In this document: piece by piece, positions 1 through 6,735 of the stretch
Position numbering within the stretch: position 1 is the first letter of the stretch
Layout: every line of letters starts with the position of its first letter
DNA from: Candidatus Zhuqueibacterota bacterium
GTDB lineage: Bacteria; Zhuqueibacterota; Zhuqueibacteria; Residuimicrobiales; Residuimicrobiaceae
Length of the DNA stretch: 11,167 nucleotides
Reading direction: 5' to 3'
NCBI GenBank assembly: GCA_016934435.1
Contig: JAFGSU010000089.1
Location: 1 to 11,167 of the forward strand
Notes under the pieces: model-generated
The model's database searches: none
Told to the model about the DNA's origin: nothing
What the model saw: only the letters and a program-made list of their open reading frames with translations
Position numbers and translations under genes: made by a program

Positions 1-2
1 GG

Positions 3-2471
3 GTTAATTTATTATCGGCATTGTCAACCGCGATGACGATCATGCTGACCTATCTGATCATTGTCAGGCTCATCAAACAATGGCGCGGCGAACCCAAAGA
101 CGGCGGTGATATTTTTGTGCTCGTCGCCAGCGGCTTGATCGGCGCCTTATCGTTTGCGTTCACCGATACCCTCTGGTTCAACGCCGTTGAAGCCGAAGTC
201 TATGCCATCAGTATGCTTTTCACCTCCGCCATCGTCTATTTTATCCTGGTGTGGCTGGAGAAATCCGAACAGAAAGGTTCAGAACGGTACCTGCTGATCA
301 TCGCCTATCTGACCGGGTTGGCCATCGGCGTCCATCTGTTGATGATCCTGGCCCTGCCGGCCCTGGCCCTGATCGTGTATTTTAAACGCCTGGATAGCCG
401 GCGGGAAAAAATCAGCCTGAATAATTTGGTCATTTTCGGCCTGATAACCCTCGGCGTTTTTCTGGTCATTTATCCCGGCGTGGTGCAATATATCCCCTGG
501 CTGGCGGGTCATGTCGGACTCTGGTCCTTGGCGGTGGTATTCCTCCTCGTTTTGTTTGGCGCGTACATGGCCATTACCAGCAACCATCGCCTGCTCAGCC
601 TGGCTTTTATGGGATTAATCCTGATCATGGTCGGTTATTCCACCTATGCCCTTATCTACATCCGCTCCGGTCTCGATCCGGTCATCGATGAAAACGATCC
701 CGAAACCCCGGCGCAGATGGTCAAATACCTCAACCGAGAACAGTACGGAACCTGGGGTACGTTTCCACGCCGGTTCCAGGGCTTGCCCATGGAATGGCAG
801 TTCAAACAGCAATATCCCAACCGCAGCTATGCCACCTACCAGTGGGGCAAGCAGATGGACTTTCTCTGGAATTATCAGATCGTAAAAATGTACATTCGCT
901 ATTTCGGCTGGCAATTCATCGGCAAGGGCACCACCCTCGGTCCGGATGGCTATATCGTGGAAAATATTACTGCGAAAGGATTGTATGCCCTGCCGTTTTT
1001 AATCGGACTTTTGGGCATGATATACCACTTTAAGCGGGATTGGCGACATGCCAGCAGTGTGTTGGCTTTATTCATCCTCACAGGGGTGGCCATCGTCATT
1101 TATCTCAACCAGGAGGATCCACAGCCGCGCGAGCGGGATTATGTGTTTATCGGTTCATTTTTTGCCTTTGCCCTCTGGATCGGCATCGGCGCTTCCGCCA
1201 TTTTGGAGTGGATCAAGGATAAATTCTATAATCCTCTATTGCGGAAAGATGCGACTGTAGCTCCAAATGCAGGGTCAGGCAAGTCCAATACGATGTTTTA
1301 TGCTCTGAGCGGTGCGGCGGTATTGCTGTTACTCGTCATCCTGCCGCTGAACCTCATCGCCCACAATTTCGAAAGCCACGATCGTACCGGTAACTATGTG
1401 GCCTACGATTATAGCTATAATATCCTGCAATCGTGCGAACCCGATGCCATCCTGTTCACCAACGGCGATAACGATACGTTTCCGCTGTGGTTTTTACAAT
1501 ATGTCTATAATATTCGGCCCGATGTTCGCGTGGTCAATCTCAGTCTGCTCAATACCAACTGGTACATCAAACAGCTAAAGCATCAGGAACCCAAGGTGCC
1601 CATCACCCTGTCCGATGCGCAAATCGACCAGTTGGATCTGATCCCATGGGAGACGCAAAGGCTCAAAATCCCGGTGCCACCCAGGGTGCGATCGGAAGCG
1701 CTGGATGAAATTACTTCGCTCGGAGGCCGGTACGCACTCGAAGAACGCGATATGCGGTCGGAGTTGGAAGTGGAAGTAAAGCCGACCATATTTGAGCGGG
1801 CGCTGCGCGTTCAGGATTTCATGATACTGAATATAATCTATGCAAACCAGTGGCGCAAACCGATCAATTTTGCCGTCACCGTTTCGGACGACAATAAAGT
1901 GAATTTAGAGAATTGGCTGCGTATGGACGGCCTCACCTTCAAGCTGGTGCCTGTGGAAGGGGATATTTTGGCGAGCAAACTCATACAGAAAAACCTTTTC
2001 GAAGTGTTTAAATATCGCGGTCTCGATGATCCCACTGTTCATTATGATGACAATGTAGAAGGACTGCTGCAAAATTATCGCGCCGCTTTTCTGCGATTGG
2101 CGCAGGAATATATGATCACTCAGGAAAAAGACAAAGTGGTCATGGTGCTGGATAAAATGGAAGAAGTGATACCCGAGTCGGTCATTCCAGCTCCGGATTA
2201 TCGCTTGTCGCTCCGCATCGGTCAGCTGTATGATATGGCCGGCAAACCGGAGGAACTCATCAAGCGGGGCGAGGCCATTGTCGCCAAGCAACCCGACAAT
2301 GCCATGGCCTATGGCTATCTTGTGGCCACCCTGAGTCGCAACGGCAAACATGAGCGCGCGGTGGAATTGTTGGAGGATTGGATCAAACGCCATCCCGATG
2401 ACCGCGAGGCGCAGCAGCGGCTGGATGAAGAGCGCGAACTGGCGGGAAACACTACAGAACCCAATGACTAA
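3..2471 (+). CDS. DUF2723 family GT-C-type membrane glycosyltransferase with TPR-like C-terminus, 5' partial
   Basis: The reading frame is open to the left edge: the codons before the TTG at 21 read VNLLSA, which matches the usual DUF2723 N-terminal region, so the true start lies outside. The visible part has many hydrophobic segments (about nt 20-1220), a loop with QPRERDYVF (about nt 1120-1150), a further membrane segment near 1290-1360, and a soluble part opening with TNGDNDTFPLWFLQ (about nt 1458-1500), all typical of bacterial DUF2723 proteins. The last roughly 80 residues (about nt 2190-2440) look like one or two TPR helical pairs. DUF2723 belongs to the GT-C/PMT-like superfamily, and human TMEM260, a member, is reported as a protein O-mannosyltransferase. 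Such enzymes normally use a lipid-linked sugar and act on the outer face of the cytoplasmic membrane. The acidic motif expected in the first extracytoplasmic loop is in the missing part. The acceptor is unknown. It is the first visible gene of a run ending in a polyprenyl-phosphate-sugar synthase. Confidence 0.85.
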   Translation, partial: VNLLSALSTAMTIMLTYLIIVRLIKQWRGEPKDGGDIFVLVASGLIGALSFAFTDTLWFNAVEAEVYAISMLFTSAIVYFILVWLEKSEQKGSERYLLIIAYLTGLAIGVHLLMILALPALALIVYFKRLDSRREKISLNNLVIFGLITLGVFLVIYPGVVQYIPWLAGHVGLWSLAVVFLLVLFGAYMAITSNHRLLSLAFMGLILIMVGYSTYALIYIRSGLDPVIDENDPETPAQMVKYLNREQYGTWGTFPRRFQGLPMEWQFKQQYPNRSYATYQWGKQMDFLWNYQIVKMYIRYFGWQFIGKGTTLGPDGYIVENITAKGLYALPFLIGLLGMIYHFKRDWRHASSVLALFILTGVAIVIYLNQEDPQPRERDYVFIGSFFAFALWIGIGASAILEWIKDKFYNPLLRKDATVAPNAGSGKSNTMFYALSGAAVLLLLVILPLNLIAHNFESHDRTGNYVAYDYSYNILQSCEPDAILFTNGDNDTFPLWFLQYVYNIRPDVRVVNLSLLNTNWYIKQLKHQEPKVPITLSDAQIDQLDLIPWETQRLKIPVPPRVRSEALDEITSLGGRYALEERDMRSELEVEVKPTIFERALRVQDFMILNIIYANQWRKPINFAVTVSDDNKVNLENWLRMDGLTFKLVPVEGDILASKLIQKNLFEVFKYRGLDDPTVHYDDNVEGLLQNYRAAFLRLAQEYMITQEKDKVVMVLDKMEEVIPESVIPAPDYRLSLRIGQLYDMAGKPEELIKRGEAIVAKQPDNAMAYGYLVATLSRNGKHERAVELLEDWIKRHPDDREAQQRLDEERELAGNTTEPND

Positions 2472-2480
2472 AAGGCAATA

Positions 2481-3503
2481 TTGACTCACGGAAAAGACAA
2501 AGACGGCAGATATCGAGCGTTGAAGAACTATGCTGCTACCGTGCTCAAAATCGGTGTAAGTGTTATATTGATCTATTTGTTGCTGCGCAGCATCGGTTTT
2601 GATCGCGTGCGACAGCAGATTGCCCAGGCGAGCTGGTATGGCGTTGTTTTGAGTTTATCGTTTTTCATCGCCAGTAATTTTTTGGGTGCGTTACAGTGGC
2701 ATATTTTACTGCGCACCAAGAAAATTCACCTGTCATTCGGGCAAGTATTATCCTACTATCATGTGGGATTGTTCTTTAATAATTTTCTCATCGGCTATGT
2801 CGGCGGCGATGCGGTTCGCGTTTTTGATGTACGCCGTTCAGCCGGAAGAGAAAAAGGCGCCCTGTCAACGGTCTTTTTTGATCGTTTTATCGGTTTTTTC
2901 GCCATGACGACCCTGGCGCTGTTAGCGGCAGCTATCCTGGCGCAACGCCTGATATCCAGTGCAGCGATACTCACCATTGTGGGTGTGTTCATCGTCTGGG
3001 TCATGGCGATTCTTTTTCTGTTTCATAAACAGTTTGCGCGAAAATTTTCCTGGATTTTTAAGCTGCTGCTACCCAAAAATCTGCATTTAAAAGCAAAGGC
3101 GTTTTATGAGAGCCTGGACGATTATCGCAGGCGGAAAAAGCTGTTGCTGCAGCTGTTTTTGTTATCTCTGTTGATACAGAGTCTGCGGATTTTAACCCAT
3201 TTGGGAGCTGCTCGCGCCATCGGGGTTAGCGTCGCCTGGCATTATTTCTTTTTATTCATACCGATTGTAGCGTTGGCAGTTAGTATGCCCATTTCTATCG
3301 GTGGTCTGGGCGTTCGTGAACAGAGCGCGGTGACGTTGTTTTCGCAGATCGGCGTCCTGTCGGCGCAGACGGTTGCCTTTGAGTTTCTCGCCTATTTAAT
3401 CGGTATTATTGCCACAGTGCCGGGAGGGATTATTTTTGCGTTGCGGCGCGAGCATACATACACCAGTAACATCATGAAAAAGGATGAATTATGTCCAAAG
3501 TAG
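2481..3503 (+). CDS. Flippase-like integral membrane protein (LPG synthase TM / UPF0104 family)
   Basis: This 340-residue polytopic protein has about eight hydrophobic segments (near residues 20-38, 52-74, 134-154, 160-182, 221-240, 252-270 and 296-320, plus weaker ones). It carries two signatures of the lysylphosphatidylglycerol-synthase transmembrane (UPF0104) family: NNFLIGYVGGDAVR at 100-113 and PISIGGLGVRE at 270-280. There is no C-terminal aminoacyl-transferase domain, so it is not a full MprF. Stand-alone members are often annotated as flippase-like, and related membrane domains occur with or fused to polyprenyl-phosphate-sugar synthases (for example archaeal AglD). From the neighbours I infer a possible role in moving a polyprenyl-phosphate sugar across the membrane; this is not shown. 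The start is a TTG nine bases after the previous stop with only a weak AAAGG upstream, so the exact start is uncertain. The last 13 bases overlap purE. Confidence 0.82.
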   Translation: MTHGKDKDGRYRALKNYAATVLKIGVSVILIYLLLRSIGFDRVRQQIAQASWYGVVLSLSFFIASNFLGALQWHILLRTKKIHLSFGQVLSYYHVGLFFNNFLIGYVGGDAVRVFDVRRSAGREKGALSTVFFDRFIGFFAMTTLALLAAAILAQRLISSAAILTIVGVFIVWVMAILFLFHKQFARKFSWIFKLLLPKNLHLKAKAFYESLDDYRRRKKLLLQLFLLSLLIQSLRILTHLGAARAIGVSVAWHYFFLFIPIVALAVSMPISIGGLGVREQSAVTLFSQIGVLSAQTVAFEFLAYLIGIIATVPGGIIFALRREHTYTSNIMKKDELCPK

Positions 3504-3949
3504 CCATCATCATGGGCAGCAAGTCCGATGCCGAAGATATGGGCGCAGCGGTGGAATTGCTGGATTATTTCGGCATTGAGTATCAGATTCAGGTGCTTTC
3601 GGCTCATCGCACACCGGAGGCGACGGCTGAATTCGTAAAAAGTGCGGAGAGTAAGGGCTACTGCGCCATCATCGCCGGCGCCGGCATGGCGGCCCATCTG
3701 CCGGGTGTTGCCGCCAGTTATACCACGTTGCCCGTTATCGGAGTGCCTCTGTCCGGTTCGGCATTGAATGGCGTGGATGCGCTCTATTCTATTGTCCAGA
3801 TGCCCAGAGGCGTTCCCGTAGCCACCATGGCCATCGATAAAGCCGGCGCCAGCAATGCCGCCATATTTGTGGCCGAAATTCTGGCTCTCCATGACCCGGA
3901 AATCAAGGCCAAGCTGCAAAAATTCCGGGAAAATGCTTGTAAAATATAA
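3491..3949 (+). CDS. purE: N5-carboxyaminoimidazole ribonucleotide mutase (class I PurE)
   Basis: PurE converts N5-CAIR to CAIR in de novo purine synthesis in the cytoplasm. The 152-residue length is normal for a single-domain bacterial PurE. Family motifs are intact: IIMGSKSDAEDM at residues 6-17 (phosphate/nucleotide binding), SAHRTPE at 37-43 with the catalytic His39 (equivalent to E. coli His45), AGAGMAAHLPG at 62-72, and the GVPLSGSALNGVDALYSIVQMP segment, here split as residues 84-94 and 95-105. The SxHRTP form and overall pattern point to class I, which works with PurK; purK is not in this window. The ATG is preceded by AAGGA (3480-3484) at six bases, and the gene overlaps the end of the flippase-like gene by 13 bases, so it is likely co-translated in the same operon. 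It is unrelated in function to its membrane and sugar-pathway neighbours. Confidence 0.96.
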   Translation: MSKVAIIMGSKSDAEDMGAAVELLDYFGIEYQIQVLSAHRTPEATAEFVKSAESKGYCAIIAGAGMAAHLPGVAASYTTLPVIGVPLSGSALNGVDALYSIVQMPRGVPVATMAIDKAGASNAAIFVAEILALHDPEIKAKLQKFRENACKI

Positions 3950-3963
3950 AACCGGTTTTTAAA

Positions 3964-4872
3964 ATGAGAATCGTAATCTGCGGCTGCAACGGCCTGCTGG
4001 GGCAAAAACTAATGCAGGCGGCGCCATCTGCGGCAGAAGTGATGGGATTTGACCTGCAAAGGCAGCTGGTGTCTCAGGCCGGGCATGGGTATAAACGGCT
4101 GGATATCACCGACCGACGCGCATTGACCGGGACGATCAAAGCTTTTGCACCGGATTGGATCATAAACGCAGCCGCTTATAACAATGTGGACGGCGCCGAG
4201 AGCGAGCGAGAGCTGTGCTGGCAAATCAACGTCAAAGCGGTGGAAAACCTGGCCTATGCCTGCCGCAAGGCGCATGCAAGGCTCGTCCATGTGTCGACGG
4301 ATTACGTTTTTGACGGCAAGGAAGGCCCTTATGACGAAGAAGCGGTGCCCAATCCCATCGGCTTTTACGGGCGCTCCAAATTAGCGGGTGAAAATGTGCT
4401 GCGCCTGGCCGGCATTGATTTTGCCATAGCCCGTACCATGGTGCTGTATGGACGGGCCCAAGGCGTACGACCCAATTTTGTCACCTGGCTCATTGCCCGA
4501 TTGCAGGCGGGCGAAGGCGCGACCATCGTAACCGATCAGTACGGCAATACAACGCTATCGGACGAGTTGGCCGCCGGCCTGTGGGCCATCGTCGCAAAAG
4601 CAAAAACGGGAATCTTAAACATTGCCGGGCGCGAAATTATCGACCGCTATCATTTTGCCTTGAAAATTGCGGAAATATTTCATCTGGATGCAGGGCTCAT
4701 CAGTCCCATCGCCACCGCGCAACTGGTGCAGGCGGCACCGAGGCCGATGCGATCCGGACTGGTGGTGGATAAAGCCCTGCGGGAGCTAAACATCGAATTG
4801 AGCGACGTGGCGGGTGGATTGCAAAAATTAAAAAAACAATATGGTTCAGACTTGTCTGGGAGCCAAACTTGA
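3964..4872 (+). CDS. rmlD: dTDP-4-dehydrorhamnose reductase-like SDR (RmlD family)
   Basis: RmlD reduces dTDP-4-keto-L-rhamnose to dTDP-L-rhamnose with NAD(P)H, the last step of dTDP-rhamnose synthesis. The 302-residue protein has the extended-SDR layout: a Rossmann glycine motif GCNGLLG (7-13), NAAAYNNVDGAE (68-79), STDYVFDG (111-118) followed by GPYDEEAVPNP, and the catalytic YxxxK as Y135-GRS-K139. These are hallmarks of the RmlD substrate-binding family (PF04321). There is no Shine-Dalgarno sequence; the ATG follows an A/T-rich 14-base gap after purE. It overlaps the next gene by four bases (TTGA), which suggests translational coupling. rmlA, rmlB and rmlC are not in this window, so reductase function on dTDP-rhamnose is inferred from the family; another 4-keto sugar nucleotide is possible. 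Confidence 0.85.
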   Translation: MRIVICGCNGLLGQKLMQAAPSAAEVMGFDLQRQLVSQAGHGYKRLDITDRRALTGTIKAFAPDWIINAAAYNNVDGAESERELCWQINVKAVENLAYACRKAHARLVHVSTDYVFDGKEGPYDEEAVPNPIGFYGRSKLAGENVLRLAGIDFAIARTMVLYGRAQGVRPNFVTWLIARLQAGEGATIVTDQYGNTTLSDELAAGLWAIVAKAKTGILNIAGREIIDRYHFALKIAEIFHLDAGLISPIATAQLVQAAPRPMRSGLVVDKALRELNIELSDVAGGLQKLKKQYGSDLSGSQT

Positions 4873-5585
4873 AAACACTGGTCATCACACCAACTTTTAA
4901 TGAGCGGCAGAACATTGCGCCGTTCATTCGCGCGATATTGCAGCAGAATATTCCCGAATTGGAAATTCTCGTCGTCGACGATAATTCTCCGGACGGCACC
5001 GGCGAAGTGGTGCGAAAAATCGAAAAACGTAATAAAAATGTTCATCTCATGAGTCGCGAGAAAAAAATGGGACTGGGCACCGCTTATGTGGCGGGATTCA
5101 AGTATGCCCTGAAAGAAGGATTTGAACGGATCATAGAGATGGACGCCGATTTTTCGCATGACCCGAAAGATATCAGGAGGTTGCTGGAGGCCAGCGAGAC
5201 GGCCGACATCGTCATCGGATCGCGTTATATCGATGGCGTGAACGTGGTGAACTGGCCGTTGCGCCGTCTGTTGCTGAGTCTTTTTGCCAATCGTTATACG
5301 CGAATCATCACCGGATTGCCCATTCGCGATTGTACGGCCGGTTTTAAGTGTTTTCATCGCAATGTATTGGAAGATATTGATTTAGACGCCATAGAGTCGG
5401 ATGGCTATTCTTTTCAGATCGAAATGAATTTTCGCGCCCATCATAAAGGATTCAAGATCGTCGAGATCCCCATTGTTTTTATCGATCGGGCAGCCGGCGC
5501 TTCCAAGATGTCGAAGCGCATCGTCCGCGAAGCCATCTGGATGGTGTGGCGGCTTAAATTCAAGAGCTGGATGGGCAAGCTCTGA
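4869..5585 (+). CDS. Polyprenyl-phosphate-mannose synthase-like GT2 glycosyltransferase (DPM1-like)
   Basis: This 238-residue cytoplasmic GT-A enzyme closely follows dolichol/polyprenol monophosphomannose synthases, which move mannose from GDP-mannose to a polyprenyl phosphate. Visible motifs in order are PTFNERQNI (8-16), VVDDNSPDGT (35-44), the metal-binding DAD (92-94) in EMDADFSHDP, GSRYIDG (117-123), DCTAGFKCFHR (154-164), GYSFQIEMN (179-187), and GASKMSK (210-216). There is no C-terminal transmembrane or GtrA domain, so it is a short, DPM1-type soluble form that would associate with the membrane peripherally. The start is a TTG overlapping the rmlD stop by four bases. The family also includes glucose-phosphate and other sugar-phosphate synthases, so mannose is the likeliest but not proven donor. 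Lying downstream of a flippase-like and a GT-C gene, it probably supplies their lipid-linked sugar. It is the last gene of the rightward run. Confidence 0.9.
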   Translation: MKTLVITPTFNERQNIAPFIRAILQQNIPELEILVVDDNSPDGTGEVVRKIEKRNKNVHLMSREKKMGLGTAYVAGFKYALKEGFERIIEMDADFSHDPKDIRRLLEASETADIVIGSRYIDGVNVVNWPLRRLLLSLFANRYTRIITGLPIRDCTAGFKCFHRNVLEDIDLDAIESDGYSFQIEMNFRAHHKGFKIVEIPIVFIDRAAGASKMSKRIVREAIWMVWRLKFKSWMGKL

Positions 5586-5665
5586 TATTTGGATATTTTT
5601 ATCAGCATCGTCCCGACCACGCCGGTATACGATAGATAGATGTTCGTGTTCATTCGCAGCGATGA

Positions 5666-6544
5666 TCAAGGCCGGGCAGCGAGCATGCGCTGTAATCCTT
5701 CCTCGGTTGAAAGCAGGGGCGTGCGCAGGAGGCCGGCGGCGAGATTGGTGCATAGAGATACATCTTTTGGCCGAGGCGCGGGCGGATGATCGGCCATCAT
5801 GGAGGCGGGCTGCAAAAGAGAGGCATCATATCCGGCGATTTTGCATAATTGTTGGCCGAAGGTGAAGCGATCGATTCGGTTGCTGCCGGCGCAGTGGAGA
5901 ATGCCGATGAAGGGATGATCCACCAGTTCGAGGAGGAGCTCGGCCAGATTGTCGACGAGAATCGGTGTGCGGAATTGATCGACATACAGGGGCACTGTCT
6001 GGTGATGGCGCAATCTGTTTTCGATCCATTGCGAAAAGGAGCTGCCGCCTAATTTCCGCCTGCCGTAGATCAACGCGGCGCGAACAATGACGTAATTTTC
6101 AGCCGTCTCTGCCACCAGCTTTTCTGCGGCGGTTTTGTTGCGACCATAAACCGACAACGGAGAGACAGGATCGGTTTCACGATAATGCCCGCGCTCGCCG
6201 TCGAATACCATATCGGTGGAAAGGAAAATAAACCGGGAGCCGATTTTACGGCTGTGGTATAAAAGATGGTGCGTCGCCTCGACATTGACGGCAAAGGCCT
6301 CTTGCGGATTTTTTTCGCAGGCGTCGAGGTTGGAATGGGCTGCGGTATGAATGATTACATCGGGTTCGAAACGCATCAAACATTTTTTTACCGCCCGTTC
6401 CTGAGTGAGGTTTAGCGGCTCGAGGTCGGCATCTGCATGGACGTGCTGATGATAGAGGCCGAGCGTTATTGTTTGAGCTCGGGAGAGCGACCAGATATGA
6501 CCTCCTAAGAATCCACTGGCGCCGGTGATGAGTATTTTTTTCAT
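5666..6544 (-). CDS. Second RmlD-family SDR (sugar nucleotide reductase)
   Basis: A 292-residue extended SDR of the same family as the enzyme at 3964-4872 but clearly diverged from it. It has the Rossmann motif GASGFLG (8-14), a conserved HTAAHSNLDACE stretch (66-77), STDMVFDG (109-116), and the catalytic pair Y133 and K137 in YGRNK. The residue after STD is Met rather than the usual Tyr. These features fit NAD(P)-dependent reduction of a 4-keto deoxysugar nucleotide, but the family also holds non-rhamnose reductases and regulatory homologues, so no gene symbol is given. The ATG is preceded by a weak GAGA about 9 bases upstream. It faces the operon on the left convergently, with 80 bases between the stops, and is divergent from the M23 peptidase gene, with a 191-base gap. 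It therefore has its own transcript. Confidence 0.85.
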   Translation of the reverse strand: MKKILITGASGFLGGHIWSLSRAQTITLGLYHQHVHADADLEPLNLTQERAVKKCLMRFEPDVIIHTAAHSNLDACEKNPQEAFAVNVEATHHLLYHSRKIGSRFIFLSTDMVFDGERGHYRETDPVSPLSVYGRNKTAAEKLVAETAENYVIVRAALIYGRRKLGGSSFSQWIENRLRHHQTVPLYVDQFRTPILVDNLAELLLELVDHPFIGILHCAGSNRIDRFTFGQQLCKIAGYDASLLQPASMMADHPPAPRPKDVSLCTNLAAGLLRTPLLSTEEGLQRMLAARP

Positions 6545-6585
6545 AATGATTGTATCTCAGGCTGAAGATAAGAGTACTTGTTTGC

Positions 6586-6630
6586 CGTTCGGTTTCAGTT
6601 GTAAATATTTCGTATGAACTGAGATGAACG
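6586..6630. repeat. Composite inverted repeat in divergent intergenic gap
   Basis: The 191-base gap between the leftward SDR gene and the rightward M23 gene contains a two-part dyad. The outer arms are CGTTC (6586-6590) and GAACG (6626-6630); the inner arms are TCAGTT (6595-6600) and AACTGA (6617-6622), around a 16-base A/T-rich centre. It could be an operator shared by the two divergent genes or an RNA hairpin in one leader. It has no T-run and is not a standard terminator. I see no convincing -35/-10 pair in this gap. Confidence 0.4.
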
Positions 6631-6735
6631 ATGGTTTTCGTTTCACTGTAACGGCTACTGTCCGTGACTCGCATAAGCAAAATCAATATAGAAAAATAAC
6701 TAAATTTATCATAAATTCCTAAACCGTTTCGAGTC

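Noticed and set aside
1905..2489. Leftward frame of 194 codons antisense to the end of the DUF2723 gene
   Set aside because: It overlaps a well-supported gene fully and has no recognisable motif; a shadow frame.
3948..3959. AAAACCGGTTTT palindrome between purE and rmlD as a terminator
   Set aside because: It has no loop, so it cannot fold as a normal terminator hairpin, and it lies in a 14-base gap inside an operon.
4680..5357. Leftward frame of 225 codons across the rmlD-GT2 junction
   Set aside because: It is antisense to two confidently identified genes and has no family resemblance.
3..5585. Possibility that the left operon is a mobile or horizontally acquired island
   Set aside because: No integrase, transposase, tRNA, direct repeats or clear shift in base composition is visible, and purE is a core gene.
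5582..5605. CTGATA/TATCAG inverted repeat after the GT2 gene as a bidirectional terminator
   Set aside because: The 6-bp A/T-rich stem with a 12-base loop is too weak and no T-run follows. No clear terminator is visible in this 80-base convergent gap.
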